DNA from: Comamonadaceae bacterium CG_4_9_14_3_um_filter_60_33
Lineage (GTDB): Bacteria > Pseudomonadota > Gammaproteobacteria > Burkholderiales > Burkholderiaceae_C
NCBI GenBank assembly: GCA_002789915.1
Contig: PFUD01000174.1
Location: 1-50,682, forward strand
Direction: 5' to 3'
Length of the DNA: 50,682 bases
Below are positions 39,778 to 47,830 of the stretch, piece after piece; the stretch's first letter is position 1, and every line of letters starts with the position of its first letter. Position numbers and translations under genes: made by a program. The notes under the pieces were generated by a model. The model searched no databases. It was not told the origin of the DNA and was given only the letters and a program-made list of their open reading frames with translations.

Positions 39778-40107
39778 ATGACTGACTCAGAATTCATGGA
39801 TCGCGCGGAGCAAGTGCTCAAGGTCATCGAGGCCCGTTGCGACCGCATCAACGATGACACCTCGGCTGACATCGACAACCAGCGCACCGGCGGCATGATC
39901 ACCCTGGTGTTTGCCAACCGCAGCCAGATCGTCATCAACCTGCAAAAGCCATTGCATGAGATCTGGCTTGCTGCGCGATGCGGCGGTTTTCATTACCAGT
40001 TTGATGGTGAACAATGGATGGACACCAAAGGCCAGGGCGAGTTTTTTGGCTCGCTGTCACGCTATGCCAGCGAGCAGGCGGGGCAGCCGCTGACGTTTGC
40101 GCCATGA
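39778..40107 (+). CDS. cyaY: Frataxin-like iron protein CyaY
   Basis: A 109-residue bacterial frataxin that binds iron and regulates iron-sulfur cluster assembly. It has the acidic N-terminal helix [16 protein letters not shown], the sheet strand [21 protein letters not shown] and the conserved tail [21 protein letters not shown]. The ATG at 39778 gives the family start; the frame is open ten codons further. It ends 9 bp before convergent mrcA. Confidence 0.96.
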   Translation: MTDSEFMDRAEQVLKVIEARCDRINDDTSADIDNQRTGGMITLVFANRSQIVINLQKPLHEIWLAARCGGFHYQFDGEQWMDTKGQGEFFGSLSRYASEQAGQPLTFAP

Positions 40108-40116
40108 TGCGCCAGC

Positions 40117-42486
40117 CTATCTGAACAAGTCCAAAATCCTGTTTTTTTCGTCAGCCTCTGGTAAGGGAATGATCTGGGGTTGACCCGGGTCAGACGCATC
40201 GTTCAGGCCCAGGCTGGTGATGCCGGCGCCGCCTGCATACTCGTCGTAAAACCATTCGCCGCCCAGGTTGGTCACGCCTTCAGGCACGCCATACTGCATC
40301 ACCGGCACGTCTTTCAAGGCCTGCGCCATAAAGTCGATCCAGACGGGCAAGCTCAAGCCACCACCGGTTTCACGCGCGCCCAGTTTTTTGGGCGTGTCGT
40401 AACCAATCCAGGCGACGGCAGCCAGGGTTGGCTGGTAGCCGGCAAACCACGCGTCTAGCGAATCATTGGTGGTGCCTGTCTTGCCGTAAAGGTCGGGTCG
40501 CTTGAGCCTGGCCTGTGCTGAAGCGGCTGTGCCCGAGCGGGTGACTTCCTGTAGCAAACTGTTCATGGTGAAGGCGTTGCGCGGCGAGATGGCGCGCATC
40601 GTCTCATTCAACATGGGCGCGTGGGTTTGCATGATCAGCTTGCCTTTCTGGTCGCTCACATGGCTGATCAACCACGGATTGACGCGGTAGCCGCCGTTGG
40701 CAAAGACCGAGTAGGCGGTGGCCATTTGCATTGGCGTGACCGAGCCGGCACCGAGCGCCATGGTCAGGTAGGCGGGGTGTTTGGCTGCATCGAAACCAAA
40801 GCGGGCGGCCCAAGCCTGGGCATTTTGGGGGCCTACCGTTTGCAAAATACGGATCGAGATCATGTTTTTCGACTTGGCCAGGCCGCGGCGCATGCTCATC
40901 GGGCCTTCAAACTTGCCGTCGTAGTTTTTGGGTTCCCAGGGTTGGCCCCCGGTCACGCCAGTGCCAAAAAATAGTGGGCTGTCATTGACGATGGTGGCAG
41001 GTGTCACGCCAGCCTCCAGCGCGGCCGAATAAATGAACGGCTTGAAGCTTGAACCCGGCTGGCGCCAGGCCTGGGTGACGTGGTTGAACTTGTTTTTTTC
41101 AAAATCAAAGCCGCCCACCAGCGCCTTGATTGAACCGTCGCGCGGGTCAATCGCCACAAAGGCGCCCTCCACCTCGGGCAGTTGGGTGGCTGCCCAGGTG
41201 CTCTTGGCTGTTTGCACCACCCGGATCACGGCGCCGCGGCGAATTTTGATGTTGGCCGCCGCCTTGTCAGACAAGCCCGACAAGACCGGCTTGAGTCCTT
41301 CGCCGGTGATTTCGATAATTTCCCCATCTTGCCGGATGACCTGAATTTTTTTGCTGGAGGCGTCCAGTACCACGGCTGACATCACATCGCCATTGTCCGG
41401 GTGCTCCTGCAACACATCGTCAATCACGTCGTCCATGGCTTGCGGGTCGGACGGCAGGCTGACGAACTTTTCCGGGCCCCGGTAAAACTGGCGCCGTTCA
41501 TAGTTCATGATGCCGTTGCGCAACGCCTGGTAGGCGACGTTCTGCTGGGCTGTGTCGAGGGTGGTGAAAACGTTCAAACCCCGGGTATAAATGGCATCGC
41601 CATATTGCGCAAACATCAGCTGACGCACGGTTTCAGCCACGAACTCAGCGTGGATGCGGGGGTCGCCGGCGTTCGATCTGACCGTGAGCGGCTCGCGCTT
41701 GGCGGCATCGGCCTGTTCGGGGGTGATAAAGCCGTTAAACAGCATCCGTTCAATGATGTAGAGCTGGCGCGACCTGGCACGCTTGGGGTTGTTGATCGGG
41801 TTGTAGGCCGATGGCGCTTTGGGCAAACCGGCCAGCATCGCTGCCTCGGCAATGGAAATGTTTTGCAGTGACTTGCCAAAATACGCCTCGGACGCCGCAG
41901 CAAAGCCATAGGCCCGGTTACCCAGAAAAATCTGGTTCATGTAGATTTCAAGAATCTGGTCCTTGGTGAGCAGGTGCTCCAGCTTGAGGGTCAGCAGAAT
42001 CTCGTAAATTTTGCGGGTGTAGGTTTTCTCGGAGGTCAGGTACACATTACGCGCCACCTGCATCGTGATGGTTGACGCGCCCTGGCTCTTGATGCGTCCA
42101 AGGTTGGCCAGTGCGGCCCGCAAAATGCCTTTGTAGTCCACGCCGCCATGCTCGTAAAACCGCACGTCTTCAATGGCCAGCACAGCGTCCTTCATCACTT
42201 TGGGGATGTCCTTGATGGGCGTGAGATGGCGGCGCTCCTCGCCAAACTCGCCAATCAGTTTGTTGTCGGCAGAAAAAACGCGCAGCGGCAGCTTGGGGCG
42301 GTAGTCGGACAAATCAGAAATGTCTGGCAGGTTGGGGTAGGCGACCGCCAGGGCGATGCCCACCAGAAGCACCAAGGTGGTGGCGCCTGCCAACAACAGT
42401 CCGCCAGTCCATAAGATCAGTCTGATCGTCCAATGCAACGCCGGGCGCTTTGATTTTTTGGGTGAGGTGGGAGAGTTGACGGTCAT
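40117..42486 (-). CDS. mrcA: Penicillin-binding protein 1A (glycosyltransferase/transpeptidase)
   Basis: A 789-residue class A PBP that polymerises and crosslinks peptidoglycan. It has a cytoplasmic N-terminus with Lys-rich start, a membrane helix (about 20-50) and a GT51 domain with the catalytic Glu106 in AIEDVRFYEHGGVD and QGASTITMQ. The transpeptidase domain has SxxK in QPGSSFKPF, SxN in LAKSKNMI and KTG in YGKTGTTND. In many proteobacteria mrcA lies divergent from pilM, as here. Confidence 0.97.
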   Translation of the reverse strand: MTVNSPTSPKKSKRPALHWTIRLILWTGGLLLAGATTLVLLVGIALAVAYPNLPDISDLSDYRPKLPLRVFSADNKLIGEFGEERRHLTPIKDIPKVMKDAVLAIEDVRFYEHGGVDYKGILRAALANLGRIKSQGASTITMQVARNVYLTSEKTYTRKIYEILLTLKLEHLLTKDQILEIYMNQIFLGNRAYGFAAASEAYFGKSLQNISIAEAAMLAGLPKAPSAYNPINNPKRARSRQLYIIERMLFNGFITPEQADAAKREPLTVRSNAGDPRIHAEFVAETVRQLMFAQYGDAIYTRGLNVFTTLDTAQQNVAYQALRNGIMNYERRQFYRGPEKFVSLPSDPQAMDDVIDDVLQEHPDNGDVMSAVVLDASSKKIQVIRQDGEIIEITGEGLKPVLSGLSDKAAANIKIRRGAVIRVVQTAKSTWAATQLPEVEGAFVAIDPRDGSIKALVGGFDFEKNKFNHVTQAWRQPGSSFKPFIYSAALEAGVTPATIVNDSPLFFGTGVTGGQPWEPKNYDGKFEGPMSMRRGLAKSKNMISIRILQTVGPQNAQAWAARFGFDAAKHPAYLTMALGAGSVTPMQMATAYSVFANGGYRVNPWLISHVSDQKGKLIMQTHAPMLNETMRAISPRNAFTMNSLLQEVTRSGTAASAQARLKRPDLYGKTGTTNDSLDAWFAGYQPTLAAVAWIGYDTPKKLGARETGGGLSLPVWIDFMAQALKDVPVMQYGVPEGVTNLGGEWFYDEYAGGAGITSLGLNDASDPGQPQIIPLPEADEKNRILDLFR

Positions 42487-42510
42487 ATAAGCGGTTAAGT
42501 GATTCTGTCC

Positions 42511-42516
42511 ATTATA
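42511..42516 (-). promoter_or_regulatory. Consensus -10 box of mrcA
   Basis: TATAAT on the minus strand gives a leader of about 18 bases to the mrcA ATG. It lies within a weak inverted repeat TGTCC...GGACA (42506-42528). No good -35 box is seen at the usual distance. Confidence 0.5.
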
Positions 42517-42653
42517 AAAATCAGGACATCTGCCGTGCTTAGGTTAGCATTGCAATAGTTGTATCAAACGCGAATCTGATCAATTCTTTACCTTTATTTC
42601 TGTGCTAGGAGCGGCTTTTTTGGGTTCTAGCATCTATATTTGGCAACATTAGC

Positions 42654-42671
42654 TTTTGCATAAATGCAAAA
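42654..42671. promoter_or_regulatory. Perfect 18-bp palindrome upstream of pilM
   Basis: TTTTGCATAAATGCAAAA is a perfect dyad (8-bp arms, AA centre) in the 270-bp AT-rich spacer between mrcA and pilM. It is about 85 bp before the pilM start. A second palindrome, TTCTTAAGAA, is at 42716-42725. They look like binding sites for a regulator of the pilus operon. The rest of the spacer shows no gene. Confidence 0.5.
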
Positions 42672-42756
42672 TTTTCTTTACGTTACAACAAGCTTGCTGC
42701 TAGCATTCATGTAATTTCTTAAGAATTGCCTTGATTTTTTACCTTGTCTGGGGATT

Positions 42757-43839
42757 GTGTTGATTTCCTTGAGATCATTATTTAGCCAACAACCTGCCGC
42801 CTTGGTGGGCCTGGACATTGGCGCCTCGAGTGTCAAACTTGTTGAGTTGGGGCGCGACAAAGACAACAATCTGGTTTTGGAAGCCTGTGGCGTGCTGCCA
42901 CTTGCAAGCGGTTGTATCAAAGACGGCAACATTGAGTTATTTGACGAGGTTGCCGACGTAGTGCGTAGCCTGATCAAGATGACCGGCGCCAAAACCAAAA
43001 ATGTGGTCATGGCCTTGCCGCCATCCTCCGTCATCACTAAAAAAATCGTCTTGCCGGGTGGCATGTCAGACGCAGAACTGGAAATGCAGGTCGAGTCCGA
43101 GGCCAATCAGTACATCCCCTTTCCGCTTGATGAAGTCAGTCTGGACTTTTGCATTTTGGGCCCGAGCGCAGGTTCACAAGGCGACATTGATGTTTTGATT
43201 GCGGCCTCAAGGCGCGAAAAAGTGCAAGACCTGCAAGGTCTGGCCGAAGCCGCCGGGCTCAAGCCCGTGGTGGTTGACGTCAAGTCATACGCCTCGCGGT
43301 TGGCTGCCAGCCGCTTGATTGCCGACATGCCCGACCTTGCCGCAGACAGCATCGTGGCCTTGTTTGAAGTCGGCTCGCTGACCACCAGCATGCAGGTGAT
43401 ACGCAACGACGAAGTTCTTTACGACCGCGACCAGGCCTTTGGTGGCGCCCAACTTACGCAGTTGATCGTGCTGCAATATGGTTTTTCCTACGAAGAAGCC
43501 GAAACCAAAAAATGCCGTGGCGAATTGCCGGCAGACTTCGAGGCAACCGTTCTCAAGCCCTTCATCGAAAGCCTGGTGCAGGAAATCAGCCGCGCGCTCC
43601 AATTCTTCTTTACCAGCACCACCCACAACAAGGTGGACCTGGTCATGCTGGCCGGCGGCTCTGCCGCTCTGACAAACCTGACTGCCTCAGTCACCAAGCA
43701 ATCCGGTTTTCCTTGCATGATCGCCAACCCTTTCAAGGGCATGCACATCGTCGAGGGCATCGGGCAGAAAAAACTGTTGCGTGATGCGCCCTCTTACCTG
43801 ACCGCCTGCGGTTTGGCTTTGCGGAGGTTTTCGAAGTGA
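42757..43839 (+). CDS. pilM: Type IV pilus assembly protein PilM
   Basis: A 360-residue cytoplasmic actin-like (ASKHA-fold) ATP-binding protein that couples the pilus motor to the inner-membrane PilN/PilO complex. The N-terminal phosphate strand is VGLDIGASSVKLVEL (about 17-31) and the second nucleotide motif is VMLAGGSAAL (about 290-300). The start is GTG at 42757 or TTG at 42760; the GGGG just upstream fits either. It is the first gene of pilMNOPQ, with a 4-base overlap into pilN. Confidence 0.95.
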   Translation: MLISLRSLFSQQPAALVGLDIGASSVKLVELGRDKDNNLVLEACGVLPLASGCIKDGNIELFDEVADVVRSLIKMTGAKTKNVVMALPPSSVITKKIVLPGGMSDAELEMQVESEANQYIPFPLDEVSLDFCILGPSAGSQGDIDVLIAASRREKVQDLQGLAEAAGLKPVVVDVKSYASRLAASRLIADMPDLAADSIVALFEVGSLTTSMQVIRNDEVLYDRDQAFGGAQLTQLIVLQYGFSYEEAETKKCRGELPADFEATVLKPFIESLVQEISRALQFFFTSTTHNKVDLVMLAGGSAALTNLTASVTKQSGFPCMIANPFKGMHIVEGIGQKKLLRDAPSYLTACGLALRRFSK

Positions 43840-44438
43840 TTCTGATTAACCTGCTTCCGCATCGGGAATTGGCCCGAAAACGCCGCAAAGAGCAGTTCAC
43901 GCTCGGCCTGGGTTTGTCTGTGCTGATGGGCGTCTTGCTATCTGTGCTGGTCTACACCTGGTTCGAGGCGCAAATTTCGGACCAGCAGGACAAAAACCAG
44001 ATGCTGAAAACCGATATCGCCAAGTTCGACGCCCAAATCAAGGACATTGCCGGCCTTGAGGGTGAAATTGCCGCTTTGTTGGCGCGTCAACAGGCCGTTG
44101 AGAACCTGCAGGCCGACCGCAATATGCCGGTGCACCTTTTGACGGAACTGGTGCAGCAGCTGCCCGAAGGGGTTTACATCACATCGATGCAGCAAAACGG
44201 CCAGAATGTCGCCTTGCAAGGTGTCGCCCAATCCAACGAACGGGTATCCGAACTGCTGCGCAACCTGGCCAACAATTCGCCCTGGTTCAGTGGCCCTGAG
44301 TTGGTCGAGATTGTGGCCGGCACCGCCAGTCTGAACGCGCGCGATGTGCGCCGGGTGGCCAACTTTCAGATCAGGGTCAAACTGGTTCGCGCCAGCGAAG
44401 CACCCCAGGCACCCGCCTCTGCTGCGGTGGCTAGCTAA
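43836..44438 (+). CDS. pilN: Type IV pilus assembly protein PilN
   Basis: A 200-residue bitopic inner-membrane protein. The cytoplasmic N-terminus MILINLLPHRELARKRRKEQF is the PilM-binding motif of the family. It leads to a membrane helix (about 25-45), a coiled-coil (about 48-90) and a ferredoxin-like periplasmic domain. The GTG start overlaps the pilM stop (GTGA). Confidence 0.94.
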   Translation: MILINLLPHRELARKRRKEQFTLGLGLSVLMGVLLSVLVYTWFEAQISDQQDKNQMLKTDIAKFDAQIKDIAGLEGEIAALLARQQAVENLQADRNMPVHLLTELVQQLPEGVYITSMQQNGQNVALQGVAQSNERVSELLRNLANNSPWFSGPELVEIVAGTASLNARDVRRVANFQIRVKLVRASEAPQAPASAAVAS

Positions 44439-44446
44439 AGGTGGGC

Positions 44447-45118
44447 ATGATGGCCAAGAATCCAAGCATCCAAGACGATTTCAAAAAGCGGTTTGAGGCC
44501 GTTGCCAAACAGTTTCGGCATCTCGACAGCAAAGACCCGTCCAGTTGGCCTTTGTTGCCCCGCTTTGCTGTTTTTGCGCTTGTGGCAGCCGCCTGCGTGG
44601 TGGTGCTCTGGTTTGTCTGGTTGTCTGATGTCGAAGAAGAACTGGTGCAAGCGCACGCCGAAGAACTCAAGTTGCGCGACGACTACAAAGCCAAGCTGGC
44701 CAAGGCCGTCAACCTTGAAGCGCTGACCAAGCAACGCGAGCAGGTTCAGCAGTATGTGACCCAGCTCGAAAAACAACTGCCCAGCAAGGCTGAAATGGAC
44801 GCCCTGCTGTCTGACATCAACCAGTCTGGCTTGGGCCGCAGCTTGCAGTTTGAGTTGTTTCGGCCGGGTCAGGTGGTGGTGAGCGACTATTACGCAGAGC
44901 TGCCAATTGCCCTGCGTGTTACCGGGCGCTACCACGATATGGGCGCTTTTGCCTCTGACATTGCCAACCTGTCGCGCATTGTCACGCTCAACAATCTGGA
45001 CATCACCGTGGCCAAAGAGGGCGCTCTGACCATGAACGTGACCGCCAAAACATTCCGCTATCTCGACATCAACGAGATCGATGCGCAGCGCAAAGCCACC
45101 GCCAAGCCGAAGAAATGA
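44447..45118 (+). CDS. pilO: Type IV pilus assembly protein PilO
   Basis: A 223-residue bitopic protein that forms a heterodimer with PilN. It has a short cytoplasmic N-terminus, a membrane helix (about 42-62), a coiled-coil rich in Glu/Lys/Gln (about 65-115) and a ferredoxin-like domain including YYAELPIALRVTGRYHDMGAF. Start choice among GTG 44441, ATG 44447 and ATG 44450 is uncertain; AAGGTGG just upstream supports an ATG. Its stop overlaps the pilP ATG by 4 bases. Confidence 0.93.
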   Translation: MMAKNPSIQDDFKKRFEAVAKQFRHLDSKDPSSWPLLPRFAVFALVAAACVVVLWFVWLSDVEEELVQAHAEELKLRDDYKAKLAKAVNLEALTKQREQVQQYVTQLEKQLPSKAEMDALLSDINQSGLGRSLQFELFRPGQVVVSDYYAELPIALRVTGRYHDMGAFASDIANLSRIVTLNNLDITVAKEGALTMNVTAKTFRYLDINEIDAQRKATAKPKK

Positions 45119-45663
45119 CCATGAAGCTTTTTAAAACTGCTGTTTTATGCTTGGTGATGGGCCTTTTGACGGCTTGCGGCTCTTCCTCGCAAGACGAATT
45201 AAGCCAATGGATGGCACAGCAAAAGGTCCAAACACAGCCCAAGATCAAACCGGTCTCGGCGCCCAAGCCCTTCAAACCCGAAAACTACAACCTGTTCGCT
45301 GAACTGGATCCGTACAACAAGCAAAAGCTCATCATGGTGCTGAGCAATGACGCCAACCAGGCGGCAGCCAATGGCGCCCTGATTGCGCCAGAACTGGCGC
45401 GCCGCAAAGAGCCGCTGGAAGAGTTCCCGCTCGACGCCATGGCCCTGGTGGGCAGCATGGTGTCGAGCAAGCAGCCGGTGGCTCTGGTCAAGATCGGCCC
45501 GCTCCTGTATCAGGTTAAGCTGGGCGACTACTTGGGGCAAAACTACGGAAAAGTCATCAAGATTGTCGAAAACGAAGTCACCTTGCGCGAAATCGTGCAA
45601 GATGCCGTGGGTGAATGGGTAGAGCGCACAGCCAGTTTGCTGTTGCAAGAGAGGTCAAAATGA
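45115..45663 (+). CDS. pilP: Type IV pilus lipoprotein PilP
   Basis: A 182-residue periplasmic lipoprotein linking PilN/PilO to the PilQ secretin. Lipobox LLTAC places the anchor near residue 21. A disordered Pro/Lys-rich linker (about 35-60) follows. The C-terminal beta-domain contains YQVKLGDYLGQNYGKVIKI (about 135-155), typical of the PilP/GspC HR fold. It overlaps pilO and pilQ by 4 bases each. Confidence 0.94.
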   Translation: MTMKLFKTAVLCLVMGLLTACGSSSQDELSQWMAQQKVQTQPKIKPVSAPKPFKPENYNLFAELDPYNKQKLIMVLSNDANQAAANGALIAPELARRKEPLEEFPLDAMALVGSMVSSKQPVALVKIGPLLYQVKLGDYLGQNYGKVIKIVENEVTLREIVQDAVGEWVERTASLLLQERSK

Positions 45664-47792
45664 AACATCGCCATATTGGTTGGACGGGTCGCTGGTGGCA
45701 ACAGTTGGCACTTGGTTTGAGTTTGCTGCTGACGTCAGCCCTGGCGCAAGCGCAAGTGGCCATCGAGTCGGTTTCAGGCACCGTGCAAAGAGGCGTCGAG
45801 GTGGTCAAGATTGACCTGAGCGAAGCGCTCACCACAGCGCCCACCGGTTTTACCATTCAGTCGCCTGCGCGCATTGCGCTCGATTTCCCTAACGTCACCA
45901 GCGCCATCGGGCGCTCTACCGTTGAAGTCAACCAGGGCAACCTGCGCACGGTCAGCGTGGTGCAGGCCGGCGACCGCACCCGCGTGGTACTTAACCTCAA
46001 GCAAGCCACCACCTACACAACCCAATGGCAAGGCAAGTCGCTGCTGGTGGTGCTGGATGCCCTGGCCGGTTCGGCGCCGACGCCGTCAGCCCAGCTCTTT
46101 GCCGAAAACCAGAGCCGTGATGTGCAACCCCTGCGCGACCTCGACTTCAGGCGTGGCGACGAGGGCGCTGGCCGCGTCGTGGTGTCCTTGCCCAACAGCC
46201 AGGTGGGCGTGGATGTGCGTCAGCAGGGCCAGTTGCTGGTGGTCGAATTCATGAAAACCAGCCTGCCCGAAGGCCTGCGCCGCCGCCTCGATGTGAACGA
46301 CTTCGGCACCCCCATCAAAACCATCACCACCACCCAAACCGGCGACCGGGTTCGCATGGAAATCGTGCCACAGGGGGTGTGGGTGCACAGCGCTTACCAG
46401 ACTGACGAGCAGTTTGTGCTGGAGGTCAAGCCGGTCAAGGAAGACCCCACCAAGCTGACACAAGGGCCTGGCTTTAGCGGTCAAAAACTGTCCTTAAACT
46501 TCCAGAGCATCGAGATTCGCTCGCTGCTGCAGGTGATTGCCGACTTCACCAACTTCAACGTCATCACGTCTGATTCTGTCACCGGCTCTGTCACCTTGCG
46601 CTTGCAAGACGTGCCCTGGGATCAGGCGCTCGATATCATCTTGCAAGCCAAAGGCTTGGGCGTGCGCAAGACCGGCAACGTGCTCTGGATTGCGCCCAAA
46701 GAGGAAATTATTGCCAAAGAGAAATTGGAGCTCGAATCAAAGGCCGCGACACTCACCTTGGAGCCGCTACAGACTGAAACCTTTCAGATGAGTTATGCCA
46801 AGGCAGAAGACATTGCCAAACAGTTGACCGGTGAAGGTGGCGGCGAAAAAAGCGCCGGGCGTGTGCTCAGTGCGCGCGGCAACGCCACTGCCGACCCGCG
46901 TACCAATCTTCTATTTGTGACCGACGTGCCATCCCGACTGGAGCAAGTGCTGCTGCTTTTGCAAAAGCTCGACGTGTCGGTGCGTCAAGTGATGATCGAG
47001 GCGCGCATCGTAGAGGCCACCGAAGATTTTGGCAAATCACTGGGCGTCAAATTTGGTGCGCTTGACCTCCGCGCCCGGCAAGGTGGCGACGGCGGTTACA
47101 CCATATCAGGCAACAACAGGGCGGTGATTGGCAACACTTACAGCGACGCGGTTGCCTCCAGCGGTGCGGGTGGCACGCCAAGCTTGTCAGGCACTTTTGT
47201 CAATTTGCCCGCTGTGGGTGCTTTGGGTCAGACCCCGGCCACCTTTGCCATTTCCATTTTCAGCGCGGTCGCCAACCGATTCCTGAATCTGGAGATTTCC
47301 GCGCTGGAGGCCGATAGCAAAGGCCGGGTTGTGTCGAGTCCGCGGGTCGTGACCGCCGATGGCAAGCAAGCAACGATCAAACAGGGCGAACAGATCCCCT
47401 ATCTCAACTGTTCCGGTGGTTCGAACTCCACCTGCACGACTGAATTCAAGGATGCCTCTCTCAAACTCCAGGTCACACCGCGCATCACGCCTGAGGGAAC
47501 CATCATCATGGATTTGGACGTCAGCAAGGATTCACGCGGTGTTGATACCAATGCGGGTCCGGCCATCAACAACAAAAATGTCGTGACGCAAGTGCTGGTT
47601 GACAATGGCGGGACGGTCGTGATTGGCGGAATTTTTGAAATAGTCGAGTCCAACGATACCGCCAAGGTGCCCTGGTTTGGGGACTTGCCAGGAGTTGGTA
47701 ATTTGTTTAAAAACAATTCCAAAACACAGACAAAACGGGAACTCCTGGTGTTTGTCACGCCGCGGATCATTACCGAGAAAGCCATTCGGTAG
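45660..47792 (+). CDS. pilQ: Type IV pilus secretin PilQ
   Basis: A 710-residue outer-membrane channel through which the pilus passes. A signal peptide (about 1-32, ending ALAQAQ) precedes two AMIN domains that bind peptidoglycan (about 35-275). N0/N1 domains follow, with KLSLNFQSIEIRSLLQVIADFT and VPWDQALDIILQAKGLG. The C-terminal secretin domain ends with VVIGGIFEI and LFKNNSKTQTKRELLVFVTPRI. The ATG overlaps the pilP stop; the open frame upstream is shadow. Confidence 0.97.
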   Translation: MKHRHIGWTGRWWQQLALGLSLLLTSALAQAQVAIESVSGTVQRGVEVVKIDLSEALTTAPTGFTIQSPARIALDFPNVTSAIGRSTVEVNQGNLRTVSVVQAGDRTRVVLNLKQATTYTTQWQGKSLLVVLDALAGSAPTPSAQLFAENQSRDVQPLRDLDFRRGDEGAGRVVVSLPNSQVGVDVRQQGQLLVVEFMKTSLPEGLRRRLDVNDFGTPIKTITTTQTGDRVRMEIVPQGVWVHSAYQTDEQFVLEVKPVKEDPTKLTQGPGFSGQKLSLNFQSIEIRSLLQVIADFTNFNVITSDSVTGSVTLRLQDVPWDQALDIILQAKGLGVRKTGNVLWIAPKEEIIAKEKLELESKAATLTLEPLQTETFQMSYAKAEDIAKQLTGEGGGEKSAGRVLSARGNATADPRTNLLFVTDVPSRLEQVLLLLQKLDVSVRQVMIEARIVEATEDFGKSLGVKFGALDLRARQGGDGGYTISGNNRAVIGNTYSDAVASSGAGGTPSLSGTFVNLPAVGALGQTPATFAISIFSAVANRFLNLEISALEADSKGRVVSSPRVVTADGKQATIKQGEQIPYLNCSGGSNSTCTTEFKDASLKLQVTPRITPEGTIIMDLDVSKDSRGVDTNAGPAINNKNVVTQVLVDNGGTVVIGGIFEIVESNDTAKVPWFGDLPGVGNLFKNNSKTQTKRELLVFVTPRIITEKAIR

Positions 47793-47830
47793 TCTTTTGT
47801 AAATCAAGTGTCCGTTAAGGGAATAAACGT

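Noticed and set aside
42601-42700. Possible sigma-54 promoter of pilM (TTGGCAACATTAGCTTTTGCA)
   Set aside because: The GG and GC elements are 14 bases apart instead of 10, so it does not fit the -24/-12 rule.
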